Translations under genes and position numbers: made by a program
Shown: piece by piece, positions 50,932-59,842 of the stretch
Layout: every line of letters starts with the position of its first letter
Numbering within the stretch: position 1 is the stretch's first letter
Assembly: GCA_964526965.1 (NCBI GenBank)
Contig: CAZGML010000005.1
Location: 1 to 64,000, forward strand
DNA: 64,000 nucleotides
Source: UBA6265 sp964526965
Lineage (GTDB): Bacteria > Chloroflexota > Chloroflexia > Thermomicrobiales > UBA6265
Direction of reading: 5' to 3'
The notes under the pieces: generated by a model
Database searches by the model: none
Seen by the model: the letters and a program-made list of their open reading frames with translations, nothing else
What the model was told of the DNA's origin: nothing

Positions 50932-51387
50932 TTAATCGGCCATTGGGCTGGGAACGAGAGCGAACATCAGCTCGCCCCTGCATGCAAGTTCGCCATCGAC
51001 GGTTGCAGTGGCCGTGCAGGTGCCAACTCCACGGCGAAACTGACCAAGCTCCACAGTCATCAGAAGCTGGTCGCCTGGCTTCACCTGGCGCTTGAAGCGG
51101 ACTTTGTCGATGCCGGCGAACATGGCGAGTTTGTCCTTGTATTCGTCAAGAACCATCAACGCAACGCCGCCGGTCTGCGCCATTGCTTCAACAATCAGCA
51201 CTCCTGGCATGACAGGGTATTCGGGGAAATGTCCCTGGAAGAAGGGCTCGTTCGCCGTCACGTTCTTCACCCCCACTGACTTTTCGCCCGGTTCCAGTTC
51301 GATAATCCGGTCCACCAGCAGGAACGGATAGCGGTGGGGGAGCAGTTCGCGAATGGCGAGACTGTCCATTGGCAGGGTGATTTCCAT
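50932..51387 (-). CDS. fabZ: 3-hydroxyacyl-ACP dehydratase
   Basis: This encodes 151 residues, the FabZ hot-dog fold. LLPHRYPFLLVDRIIELEPG, the catalytic His in FFQGHFPEYPVMPGV and the Glu in IVEAMAQTGG are intact. It dehydrates 3-hydroxyacyl-ACP in fatty-acid elongation. GAGGAA precedes the ATG by about nine bases. Divergent from gpsA, so two lipid-synthesis genes share a 79-base promoter region. Confidence 0.95.
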   Translation of the reverse strand: MEITLPMDSLAIRELLPHRYPFLLVDRIIELEPGEKSVGVKNVTANEPFFQGHFPEYPVMPGVLIVEAMAQTGGVALMVLDEYKDKLAMFAGIDKVRFKRQVKPGDQLLMTVELGQFRRGVGTCTATATVDGELACRGELMFALVPSPMAD

Positions 51388-51466
51388 AGTTGATTTTTCC
51401 TCTCAGAACTGCGGGTACCATAGGTAAATGTACGAGCAGTCTACGGAGTATCACTGGAGCCCGTCA

Positions 51467-52480
51467 ATGAAGCGCACGACAGGAAAGCTGGCCGTTATAG
51501 GTTCTGGGGCGTGGGGAACCACCCTCGCGCTCGTGGCGAACAGGGCTGGCACCGATACCACCCTTGTGGTTCGAAATGATGAGGTTTTCGCTTCGATGCG
51601 CGACGCTCGAGTGCACCCGCACTCGTTGCCAGGCATCGAAATACCGCGAGAGATCACCCTTTCACAGGATGTAACGAGCGCGATAGATGGGGCGGATGCG
51701 GTACTTTTCGTGGTGCCCACACAAAAACTGCGTGGAGCCATTGAGCCGATCGCGACCCGGCTCCGGGGCAAGATCGTGAACACTGCCTCGAAGGGGATCG
51801 AGATCGGGACGTCGATGTTGCCGAGCCAGATTCTTGAAGATGTCATAGGCACCTTTGCTGATACACCGATTGCCGTGCTTTCCGGTCCGAACCTGGCCGG
51901 GGAGATCGCTGTCGGCAAGCCCGGCACTACGGTCATTGCCAGCGAAAATCTGGATGTAGCAGATGCCATGCAATCGATGATGATGGGGGAGATGTTCCGC
52001 GTCTACACGGCTTCGGATGTGATCGGTGTGCAGTTTGGCGGGGCGCTGAAGAATATCATCGCGATTGGCGCCGGTATCGGCGACGGACTTGACGCTGGGG
52101 ACAACGCCAAGGCTGCGTTTATGACGCGCGGGATCGCTGAAATCACCCGACTCGGCACGCATTTCGGTGCCGATGCCCTCACGTTCGCCGGCCTCAGCGG
52201 GATTGGTGACCTTATTTGCACCTGCTCCAGCACCCTTTCGCGTAACCATCGGGTGGGTGCCGGGATTGCTGCCGGTAAATCGCTGGACGAAATTATTTCA
52301 TCAATGTCCGAGGTTGCCGAGGGTGTGGATACCACGCGGGCAACGGTCGAGATGGCACGACATCACGGCATCGAGATGCCGATTGCCACCGAGATGAGCA
52401 AGGTACTGTTTGAAGGAAAGTCGCCGATGGAAGCGGTTCGCGAGCTTATGGTCCGCGAACCGCGGCGGGAGAAGGTCTAG
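51467..52480 (+). CDS. gpsA: NAD(P)-dependent glycerol-3-phosphate dehydrogenase
   Basis: This encodes 337 residues; ATG 51467 follows GGAG. The Rossmann loop is AVIGSGAWGTTLALVANRAG. NTASKGIEIGT, LSGPNLAGEIAVGKP, the catalytic Lys in GGALKNIIAIGAGIGDGL and TFAGLSGIGDLICTC fit the family. It makes sn-glycerol-3-phosphate for phospholipids. Its end overlaps the end of purA on the other strand by four bases. Confidence 0.95.
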   Translation: MKRTTGKLAVIGSGAWGTTLALVANRAGTDTTLVVRNDEVFASMRDARVHPHSLPGIEIPREITLSQDVTSAIDGADAVLFVVPTQKLRGAIEPIATRLRGKIVNTASKGIEIGTSMLPSQILEDVIGTFADTPIAVLSGPNLAGEIAVGKPGTTVIASENLDVADAMQSMMMGEMFRVYTASDVIGVQFGGALKNIIAIGAGIGDGLDAGDNAKAAFMTRGIAEITRLGTHFGADALTFAGLSGIGDLICTCSSTLSRNHRVGAGIAAGKSLDEIISSMSEVAEGVDTTRATVEMARHHGIEMPIATEMSKVLFEGKSPMEAVRELMVREPRREKV

Positions 52481-53748
52481 CGTGAAATCAACTGTTCGCG
52501 CGCTGGTCCAACTCCGACATACTTAACCGGTGCCCCGATCTGTTCCTGGATCACGCTGATGTACTGAAGCGCTTGGGATGGAAGTTGGTCGAATGCGCGC
52601 ATACTGGTAGTGTCTTCTTGCCAACCTTCAATCTCTTGCCAGGATGGCGTGACACCGGCCAGGTTGTCTAGCTGGGCAGGAACGTGTGTGAGTTGACGTC
52701 CATCGACATCATAATCGGTGCAGACCTTTACGGATTCAAACGTATCAAGAACATCGACCAGGGTAAGCGCGACTTCGGTAACGCCATTGAGGCGTCCGGT
52801 TTGGCGAGCAGCCACGCCATCAAACCAACCGGTGCGACGTGGTCGGCCGGTGGTGGTACCGAACTCGTTGCCTCGTTGGCGGATTTCCTCGCCAACATCG
52901 TCTGTCAGTTCCGTCGGCATGGGGCCGGCCCCCACCCGGGTGCTGTACGCCTTGTACACACCGAGCACTCGCTCCACCTGCGTGGGAGCGATGCCAGCAC
53001 CCTGGCAGGCACCAGCAGCCGTGGGCGATGAGCTTGTGACATACGGGTAGGTTCCGTAATCAATATCGAGCATTGATCCCTGGGCGCACTCCACGAGCAC
53101 GTTCTCACCTTTTTGCAGCGCGTCCTGCACCAACACTTCGGTCGGTGTTATCTGCGACCGGAGGTGCTCCGACCATTCCAGCAGGTTCTGGTAGAGGCTA
53201 TCGAACTCGATTTCCTCAGCGCCGAAGACATTTGAGAAGATCGCATTTTTGCTATCGACTTCGATAGCCAGCTTGCGACGGAGTATCTCTGGATCCAGCA
53301 AGTCGCATACACGAATGCCGTGCCGACTGACCTTGTCCGCATAGGCCGGTCCATTGCCACGCAGGGTGGTGCCGATCTCGTCGCTCTGGCGACGTTGCTC
53401 TTCCAGTTGATCGAGTTTGGCGTGATAGGGGAGTACCAAATGTGCGCGATCTGAAATTTGCAGGCGGCTCGTATCAATGCCGCGAGCGTTGAGGTCTCGC
53501 AACTCGGTGGACAGCGTCTCCAGGTCGATCACGACTCCCGCGCCGATTACGCAAGTGACATCTTCATTGAGAATGCCCGACGGAATGAGATGGAGCTGAA
53601 ATGTGCCCTCATCAGTCTTTACAGTATGACCAGCATTGCTGCCGCCATTTGCGCGTACAACCATACTCGCTTGCGAAGCGAGGGCATCCGTAAGTTTGCC
53701 CTTGCCTTCATCGCCCCACTGTCCACCCATAATGACTGTTGCTGGCAT
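52477..53748 (-). CDS. purA: Adenylosuccinate synthetase
   Basis: This encodes 423 residues. The GTP loop and catalytic Asp/His are in GGQWGDEGKGK and NGGSNAGHTV; RGNGPAYADK, TTGRPRRTGWFDG and the C-terminal GVGPAREQLI complete the family pattern. It condenses IMP and aspartate with GTP on the way to AMP. Full length. Confidence 0.96.
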   Translation of the reverse strand: MPATVIMGGQWGDEGKGKLTDALASQASMVVRANGGSNAGHTVKTDEGTFQLHLIPSGILNEDVTCVIGAGVVIDLETLSTELRDLNARGIDTSRLQISDRAHLVLPYHAKLDQLEEQRRQSDEIGTTLRGNGPAYADKVSRHGIRVCDLLDPEILRRKLAIEVDSKNAIFSNVFGAEEIEFDSLYQNLLEWSEHLRSQITPTEVLVQDALQKGENVLVECAQGSMLDIDYGTYPYVTSSSPTAAGACQGAGIAPTQVERVLGVYKAYSTRVGAGPMPTELTDDVGEEIRQRGNEFGTTTGRPRRTGWFDGVAARQTGRLNGVTEVALTLVDVLDTFESVKVCTDYDVDGRQLTHVPAQLDNLAGVTPSWQEIEGWQEDTTSMRAFDQLPSQALQYISVIQEQIGAPVKYVGVGPAREQLISR

Positions 53749-53808
53749 TTCAGCCTCTCTGTACCGCAGTTCAAATGCACAATTGCAATTCCGAAATGAT
53801 TGCCAGCG

Positions 53809-54897
53809 CTATTGTCGCATGTCGCGAAGTTCCGCGAAGCGTCGCTTCTCTTCTTCAGACAAACCGGTTGGCAATGTGACCTGGATGGTCACAAGCATAT
53901 CGCCCGCTGTTGACTTGCCCTGCGCCGGCATTCCCTTACCACGCAGGCGGAAGACATCACCGTTTTGGGTGCCTTCAGGAATGCGCAACGCAACGCGTCC
54001 GCTCAGGGTAGGTACGATCGTCTCGCCACCGAGCAGGGCGGTGAAGAGCGGAACCTCGACCTTCGTGCGAATGTTGCGACCGTCCATTTCGAATCGGGGA
54101 TCAGGGATCACATTGATGAGCAGGTACACGTCCCCGTTCGGTCCACCGTTTACACCGGGTCCACCCTGACCGGAGATCCGTACGCGTGATCCTGTTTTGA
54201 CCCCGCGTGGAATCCGTACTTCCAGGGTTTTTGTATGGCTCACCTGGCCGGTTCCATTACACGTCGGGCACGGGGCACCTCGTGCCATTCCGGTACCGTT
54301 ACACGTTCCGCAGATTTCCGGTGAATTGACGGTCATGCGGCGATTGGTGCCCTCGAAGGCTTCCTGGATCGTGATGTCGGTGTGGACTTCCAGATCCTCA
54401 CCGCGAGCCGGGCGACTCGTGCGTGTGGATGCACGGCCGCCTCGACCATCGTTGCCGAAGAGCAGGTTGAAGAAATCGGAGAATCGACCGCCTTCTTCGC
54501 GGAATCCGCCGCTTTCTGTCCACTCCCAGCTACCAGAAGGTGCGCCGCCACCCGTAAACCATCGTTCGAAGTCTTCATCGGATGAGGTTGCGTTGGTGCG
54601 ATAGGTGGTACGGCCAGTGCCCCGGTTGAACGACATGTCGTCCGGATCAACTCCGGCATCGCGGTATCGTTGCCAGTCCTCTCCGAAACGGTCATACATT
54701 TTGCGCTTTTCAGCATCGGCGAGAACTTCGTACGCTTCGTTAACTTCCTTGAATTTGTCCTCGGCTGCGGGATCATTGGGATTGGCGTCTGGATGGAACT
54801 CGCGAGCCTTGGTTCGGAAAGCAGATTTGATTTCAGTTTCAGATGCAGTGCGAGGAATTCCCAGCACCGCGTAATAGTCTTTGAATGCTACTGGCAT
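53809..54897 (-). CDS. DnaJ-family co-chaperone with a half zinc finger
   Basis: This encodes 362 residues. The J domain (1-75) contains HPD in REFHPDANP, then a Gly/Phe-rich linker and two substrate-binding beta domains. Where DnaJ has four CxxCxGxG motifs there are only two (CGTCNGTG and CPTCNGTG) ten residues apart, enough for a single zinc site. It is therefore intermediate between DnaJ (four motifs) and CbpA (none). It delivers substrates to DnaK, which is not in the window. Confidence 0.9.
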   Translation of the reverse strand: MPVAFKDYYAVLGIPRTASETEIKSAFRTKAREFHPDANPNDPAAEDKFKEVNEAYEVLADAEKRKMYDRFGEDWQRYRDAGVDPDDMSFNRGTGRTTYRTNATSSDEDFERWFTGGGAPSGSWEWTESGGFREEGGRFSDFFNLLFGNDGRGGRASTRTSRPARGEDLEVHTDITIQEAFEGTNRRMTVNSPEICGTCNGTGMARGAPCPTCNGTGQVSHTKTLEVRIPRGVKTGSRVRISGQGGPGVNGGPNGDVYLLINVIPDPRFEMDGRNIRTKVEVPLFTALLGGETIVPTLSGRVALRIPEGTQNGDVFRLRGKGMPAQGKSTAGDMLVTIQVTLPTGLSEEEKRRFAELRDMRQ

Positions 54898-54955
54898 GGT
54901 TTCTCCTCAGAACAGGTATCAATAACACTATTCTACGAGGTTGAGTCGTCTTGTG

Positions 54956-55573
54956 TCAACTATCTTCACTTGGCTGGCTTTGCGCTGCTTCGATCACTGG
55001 TTTGAAGGGGCTGATCAGGCGTGAGTCGCCCGTTTGAATGCGTCGATAGCCGCGATTTAGCCACCAGAATCCGACCGGAGCGACAACAAGCACACCCCAC
55101 GGCAGGAAGACAGCGATGATGGCAAGGGCCGCTGCGAGAGCATCTTCCATCAGGCTCACAATCGGATTGCCGAGGCCGCGGGTAGATTCCGTGATTCCAG
55201 GCCGGGTGGACGCTTTCATCCAGTGCACGGCGCCACCGATTACCAGGCCAAATATCAGCGCCCATACGATATGGATATGATCGTTTTGATGGGCTACCGC
55301 CATAAATACCAGCGCCGCCGCTCCGGGTCTCAGTGCGGTGTGGATGAAATCGCTGATGTGGTCGATTCTGGCAATTTTGTCCGGCACCAGCTCCAGCGGC
55401 AAGGCCAGCAGGATCACCAGTAGCCCGAGGTTGGTGGATAGCCAGTCGTAAGGGGTTGGCAAGTTGACGAAGCCGGTGGTTCGGTCAGCGAGCGCCAGCA
55501 CCAAAATCGGAAAGTAGGCGTTGAGCCCTGCGCTTGCGGCGAGTCCAGCTCCGGTGAGAAACAGCGTAAACAT
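54956..55573 (-). CDS. DUF4126 membrane protein
   Basis: This encodes 205 residues from ATG 55573, preceded by GGAG at about 12 bases; an in-frame start at 55615 is less likely. About five membrane segments. GAGLAASAGLNAYFPILVLALA and DHISDFIHTALRPGAAALVFMA are typical of DUF4126, whose function is unknown. It starts right after the lexA terminator. Confidence 0.8.
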   Translation of the reverse strand: MFTLFLTGAGLAASAGLNAYFPILVLALADRTTGFVNLPTPYDWLSTNLGLLVILLALPLELVPDKIARIDHISDFIHTALRPGAAALVFMAVAHQNDHIHIVWALIFGLVIGGAVHWMKASTRPGITESTRGLGNPIVSLMEDALAAALAIIAVFLPWGVLVVAPVGFWWLNRGYRRIQTGDSRLISPFKPVIEAAQSQPSEDS

Positions 55574-55616
55574 CGGTGGGATGTGCTCCAGGTGAGTAAA
55601 CGTGGAAAACCACAAA

Positions 55617-55652
55617 ATGCGGCAGTGCTCGATTATACGAAAACTGCCGCAT
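55617..55652 (-). terminator. lexA terminator
   Basis: On the minus strand ATGCGGCAGT and ACTGCCGCAT form a perfect 10-bp stem with TTTTG after it, 26 bases past the lexA stop. The loop contains TATAAT, which might double as a -10 for the DUF4126 gene. Confidence 0.75.
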
Positions 55653-55677
55653 CCTCGCTCTGTGAGGAGAAGATCAA

Positions 55678-56319
55678 CTAGTCAATCTGGCGAACAACGC
55701 TTACCAGCTTGCCCTGTACACGCACGTTATCGGCTGATGTGTAAATAGGATCCATGGTGACGTTGGCGGGCTGCAGGCGTACCTGGTCGCCCTCGAGATA
55801 GAACTTCTTGAGTGTGGTTTCGCGCTCGGATTCGAGCCAAACTGCCACAGTTTCGCCATTCTCACAGGTGTTTTGCGCTCGCAGTACAACGATGTCACCA
55901 TCGTTAATGAGCGCATCAATCATCGAAAGACCCTTGACTCGCAGTGCGAACAGGCCTTCACCGTCGCCCGGGGCAATACTTGGGCTGACATCGACGGTTC
56001 CCAAAATGTCTTCTTCGGAGAATGCTTCTGGTACTTCAATCGGCGAACCGGCCGCGATTTGTCCCACAATATTTACCGGTACGGTGGTATTGTTGCGCTG
56101 CGGCACGCGGCCAACGAGCTCGATGCCGCGGGAGATGTTGCGGTTGCGGCGGATGAGATCTCGCTCTTCCAGCACTTTCAGGTTGTAATCCACAACGCTG
56201 GTTGACGAGATGTTGAGTTCGTTCTTGATATCCCGGATTGTGGGTGGGTAATCATTCTGGTCAAGAAACGCCGCGATATAATCGAGAACAGCTTGTTGGC
56301 GTTCGGAGAGTTTCTTCAT
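55678..56319 (-). CDS. lexA: LexA SOS repressor
   Basis: This encodes 213 residues. ATG 56319 has GAGG nine bases upstream; ATG 56325 is too close to it. The winged-helix DNA-binding domain (1-65) begins KKLSERQQAVLDYIAAF and has PTIRDIKNELNISSTSVVDYNL as the recognition region. The self-cleavage site is Ala-Gly in GQIAAGSPI; the catalytic Ser is in VKGLSMID (Leu replaces the usual Asp/Asn before Ser) and the Lys in TTLKKFY. RecA filaments trigger its cleavage. Autoregulated through the operator at 56389-56402. Confidence 0.94.
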   Translation of the reverse strand: MKKLSERQQAVLDYIAAFLDQNDYPPTIRDIKNELNISSTSVVDYNLKVLEERDLIRRNRNISRGIELVGRVPQRNNTTVPVNIVGQIAAGSPIEVPEAFSEEDILGTVDVSPSIAPGDGEGLFALRVKGLSMIDALINDGDIVVLRAQNTCENGETVAVWLESERETTLKKFYLEGDQVRLQPANVTMDPIYTSADNVRVQGKLVSVVRQID

Positions 56320-56378
56320 GATCATGGGCCTCACTTCGCTGAGCCAGGCGAGTTGGCTCGTGACATATCGACACGTTG

Positions 56379-56408
56379 AGTATAGTTTCGAACACTTGTT
56401 CGTGTCAA
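56379..56408 (-). promoter_or_regulatory. lexA promoter with LexA operator
   Basis: On the minus strand TTGACA (56403-56408) and TATACT (56379-56384) are 18 bases apart. The spacer holds CGAACAAGTGTTCG (56389-56402), a perfect LexA palindrome. The same site lies about 76 bases before mutS2 on the other strand and could affect it. Confidence 0.88.
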
Positions 56409-56477
56409 CCCAAATCAGATCATCTGTTCGATGTTTAGGATATGCCCGCGCCTTCGGCCGGGATAAAGAGCACATTT

Positions 56478-58898
56478 ATGATTTCTGAGCATACATTGAG
56501 AAAACTCGAATACGGGGAAATATTGGACAGGCTGGCACGCGAATGCCAATACTCCATCGCCTCCGAACGAGCCCGCGAACTGCGGCCCACCAGCAACCCG
56601 CAGAAAGTGGAATCCCTGCTGGCAACCACAAAGGAAGCCACTGAACTGCTGGTCCAGTTCCCCACGTTCACAGTTGGCGGTGCGCGTGATATTCGCGGTC
56701 TGATTGAGAAGTCCGGCAAGGGCAGTCGCTTGCAGCCGGGCGAGTTGATGCAGCTAATGGACACGCTGCGGGCCTCGAGAGACTTGCGCAATCACTTCCG
56801 CAAGTTGCCGGATTCCGCCGAGCGCTATCCGCAGTTGCAGGAGTTCGTTGATTCCATCGATAATTTCAGTTCTCTCGAAGCTGACCTCAATCGCACAATC
56901 GGGCCGCGCGGCGACGTGTTGGATGGAGCCAGCCCGCAACTAAGCCGAATTCGGCAAGAAGTACGTGTCGCACACAGCAGGTTGCGTGATCGCTTGCAGA
57001 ACTTCATCTCCGGGAGTCGTGCAAGTAGCGCATTGCAAGAGAACATCATCACCATGCGCGAAGGAAGGTATGTTGTCCCGGTTCGCGCTGAAGCACGTGG
57101 ACTGATTAAGGGTATCGTGCACGACACCTCTTCCAGCGGGCACACTCTGTTCATCGAGCCGTTCGATGTTGTTGAGCTCAACAACCGTTGGCGTGAACAG
57201 CAACTGGAAGAGCAGCGGGAGGTTGATCGCATTCTCGATGTGATCACAGGCGTCGTTGGTGACCACGCCGACGGCCTGGCCCGTATGATCGAGGCGATTG
57301 CAGACGTTGATTTGGCGATCGCCAAGGCCCGGCTTGCGGAAAATATGGAAGCAACCATGCCCCGGGTACATCGGGGGACCGGCGGACAAAAGGTGCGGAG
57401 TGAGGAATCCCGCCACTCCACCCATTACGTGAGGCTCGACCAGGCGCGGCATCCGCTGCTCGATAGCGAAACTGTCGTCCCGATCGATTTGGAGATCGGA
57501 GACAAGTTCCGGGTGCTGCTCATCACTGGTCCGAACACCGGTGGTAAAACCGTAGCCCTCAAGACCGTCGGGTTGCTGTCGCTCATGGCGCAAACTGGGT
57601 TCTTTATCCCCGCGAACGACACCTCTGTTATCAGCGTGTTTCCTGATGTTTTCGTCGATATCGGCGACGAGCAAAGCATTGAGCAGAGTCTCAGTACCTT
57701 TAGCTCGCACATTACGAACATCATTGGCATGCTGGAGAAGGTCCACAGCGATAGCCTGGTGCTGTTGGACGAGGTTGGTGCAGGTACGGATCCCGAAGAG
57801 GGGTCTGCACTGGCCCGGGCGATTATCAATGAACTGCTGCAGCGCCGGGCCATGGTGATTGCGACCACACACTATTCCGAAGTGAAGGCGTTTGCGTATG
57901 CCACGCCCGGTGTGGAGAACGCCAGTGTGGAGTTCGATGTTGCTTCACTTAAGCCTACCTACCGTCTCATGATCGGTGTGCCGGGCAAATCCAACGCGCT
58001 TTCAATTGCATCGCGGTTAGGTGTGCCTCAACGCGTGATCGATCAGGCGGAATCGCTGCTTGATCCGGATGATGAGGATGCCCAGCAACTTATCGACGAT
58101 ATCCGTACGCGACGAGATGACATCACTGCCGAACTTGAGAAGGCGAAGCAGGCGGACGAAGACGCTCGTGAACTCCGACGGCGGGCATCGCGGGTTCTGC
58201 GCGAGGCGGAGAACATCAAGCGGGAAGCGCGTGCCGAAGCTTTGGCGGAAATCGAGCAAGAGCTTTCGGAGGCGAGAGAAGCGGCACGGGAGATTGATCG
58301 GGTTCGTCGCAGTGGTATAGGAGAGGTACCCGATCGTTCAGAAACTGCGCGCCGTATCAAGGCCGCCGAAGAGCAGGTGAGGGAAGTCGCGCGGAAGAAG
58401 CAGCCCTCGACCCCGCAGTTACAGGTCGACAAGACACCTATCAAACCGGGCGATCGTGTGCGGATTCTCGCGTTCGATGAGCTGGGAGATGTGGTGAGCG
58501 TCCACGGCAATGAAGTCGAAGTGATGATGGGCAGTATGAAAGTAAGACAGCCCATTTCGGCGCTGGAGCGAGTTGGGAAAGGCAAGGAGAAGCGGCGGGA
58601 GCAATCGGCCGCATCCGTTGCACGCGAGCGTCAGGCAGCCACTGGCAGCATGCCGGTGGAGCTCGATATTCGCGGCAAACGGGTCGATGAGGTTCCGCCA
58701 ATCGTCGATAGCTACGTCAACGATGCCTACCTGCTGGGAATGCCGTACGTGCGTGTGATTCACGGCAAGGGAACAGGCGCACTCCGCACCGTTGTGCGCG
58801 ACCTGCTTAAAAACAGCCCGGCCGTTTCCGCCCTGGCAACGGCCGGGCCAAATGAAGGTGGCGATGGCGCGACTGTCGTGCACCTGCGCCAGACTTAA
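56478..58898 (+). CDS. mutS2: MutS2 endonuclease / ribosome-collision factor
   Basis: This encodes 806 residues from ATG 56478. Core and clamp regions resemble MutS, without the N-terminal mismatch-recognition domain. The ATPase has ITGPNTGGKTVALKTVG (Walker A), LVLLDEVGAGTDPEEG (Walker B) and the ST-x4-STFSSH loop. A coiled coil spans about 530-650, then a KOW-like segment and the C-terminal Smr nuclease domain (LDIRGKRVDEV, VIHGKGTGALR). Family members suppress recombination and rescue collided ribosomes. Divergent from lexA. Confidence 0.95.
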   Translation: MISEHTLRKLEYGEILDRLARECQYSIASERARELRPTSNPQKVESLLATTKEATELLVQFPTFTVGGARDIRGLIEKSGKGSRLQPGELMQLMDTLRASRDLRNHFRKLPDSAERYPQLQEFVDSIDNFSSLEADLNRTIGPRGDVLDGASPQLSRIRQEVRVAHSRLRDRLQNFISGSRASSALQENIITMREGRYVVPVRAEARGLIKGIVHDTSSSGHTLFIEPFDVVELNNRWREQQLEEQREVDRILDVITGVVGDHADGLARMIEAIADVDLAIAKARLAENMEATMPRVHRGTGGQKVRSEESRHSTHYVRLDQARHPLLDSETVVPIDLEIGDKFRVLLITGPNTGGKTVALKTVGLLSLMAQTGFFIPANDTSVISVFPDVFVDIGDEQSIEQSLSTFSSHITNIIGMLEKVHSDSLVLLDEVGAGTDPEEGSALARAIINELLQRRAMVIATTHYSEVKAFAYATPGVENASVEFDVASLKPTYRLMIGVPGKSNALSIASRLGVPQRVIDQAESLLDPDDEDAQQLIDDIRTRRDDITAELEKAKQADEDARELRRRASRVLREAENIKREARAEALAEIEQELSEAREAAREIDRVRRSGIGEVPDRSETARRIKAAEEQVREVARKKQPSTPQLQVDKTPIKPGDRVRILAFDELGDVVSVHGNEVEVMMGSMKVRQPISALERVGKGKEKRREQSAASVARERQAATGSMPVELDIRGKRVDEVPPIVDSYVNDAYLLGMPYVRVIHGKGTGALRTVVRDLLKNSPAVSALATAGPNEGGDGATVVHLRQT

Positions 58899-59842
58899 TC
58901 CTGGGCAATCTCACGGCGGAGGAGATCGTACAACACGATCGAGCCCGCCGTTGCGGCGTTAAGTGAATCAACAGCGCCGCGCATGGGCAGGCTGATGATC
59001 ACCTGACAACGCTTGCGCACGATCGGCGTGAGGCCGCTTCCCTCGGCACCGAGCACCAATCCGACAGGTGTTGGAATATCGGTTGTGAAGATATTTGTGT
59101 CGGATTCATCTTCATCCAGCCCAACAATCCACCGGCCGGATTCCTCGATCTTGTCCAATGCCCGTGCGAGGTTTGGCGTGAGCGCCACACGCAGATGCTC
59201 TACCGCACCAGCCGACGAGTTCACCACCGCCGGGGTCACACTGACCGATCGATCCTGCGGAATCACGATCCCGGCAATACCACTGGCGTCTGCCGCCCTC
59301 AGCAGGGTGCCGAAGTTCTGCGGATCGTTCAGGTGATCCATGATCAGGATCGTGCCTTCAGCCTCGATGACATCCTCGAGATCGACATACTGGTAATCGC
59401 CGGTTTCCAGCGCGACCCCCTGGTGATTGCCGCCTTTGGTGAGGTCGTCCAGCAGCATGCGTGGGACGCGGTCGAGCAGCACCTCCTGTTGTTGAGCCAG
59501 GTCAATGGTCTCTTGAATACGATCATCCTCACGCACGCCTTCGGCAATGAAGAGCCGGCTGTGGTTCCGCTTTCGCGCCCGGAGGGCTTCGCGCACGGCG
59601 TTGCGACCGTACAGGAGATCACCTTTTATTTGGATCCCCGGTGTGCGTTGTCGGGCAGGACGGCGCTCCCTGGGGCCGCTATCCGCAGCCGGTTTACGAC
59701 CTCGCGGTCCGCCGCGACGATCGTCCTCAAATCGATTCCTGTTGCCGCGTTGTTGCCGCGGGCCGCCCTGCGGCCGGCCGCCTCGTTGCGATGTGGGATT
59801 GTTACGACGACTTCCAGGTCGTCCCCTGTCGGGTGTCTTCAA
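58895..59842 (-). CDS. rlmB: 23S rRNA 2'-O-methyltransferase, TrmH/RlmB family
   Basis: This encodes 315 residues. I chose TTG 59842 because GGAG lies six bases upstream; it overlaps cysS by 41 bases. The first 70 residues are Arg/Gly/Pro/Gln-rich and disordered. Then come the substrate domain (LYGRNAVREALRARKR) and the SPOUT domain with NDPQNFGTLLRAADASG, LVLGAEGSGL and ISLPMRGAVDSLNAATAGSI, the knot that binds AdoMet. RlmB methylates G2251; tRNA or other rRNA targets remain possible. The order cysS-rlmB is common. Confidence 0.9.
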   Translation of the reverse strand: MKTPDRGRPGSRRNNPTSQRGGRPQGGPRQQRGNRNRFEDDRRGGPRGRKPAADSGPRERRPARQRTPGIQIKGDLLYGRNAVREALRARKRNHSRLFIAEGVREDDRIQETIDLAQQQEVLLDRVPRMLLDDLTKGGNHQGVALETGDYQYVDLEDVIEAEGTILIMDHLNDPQNFGTLLRAADASGIAGIVIPQDRSVSVTPAVVNSSAGAVEHLRVALTPNLARALDKIEESGRWIVGLDEDESDTNIFTTDIPTPVGLVLGAEGSGLTPIVRKRCQVIISLPMRGAVDSLNAATAGSIVLYDLLRREIAQD

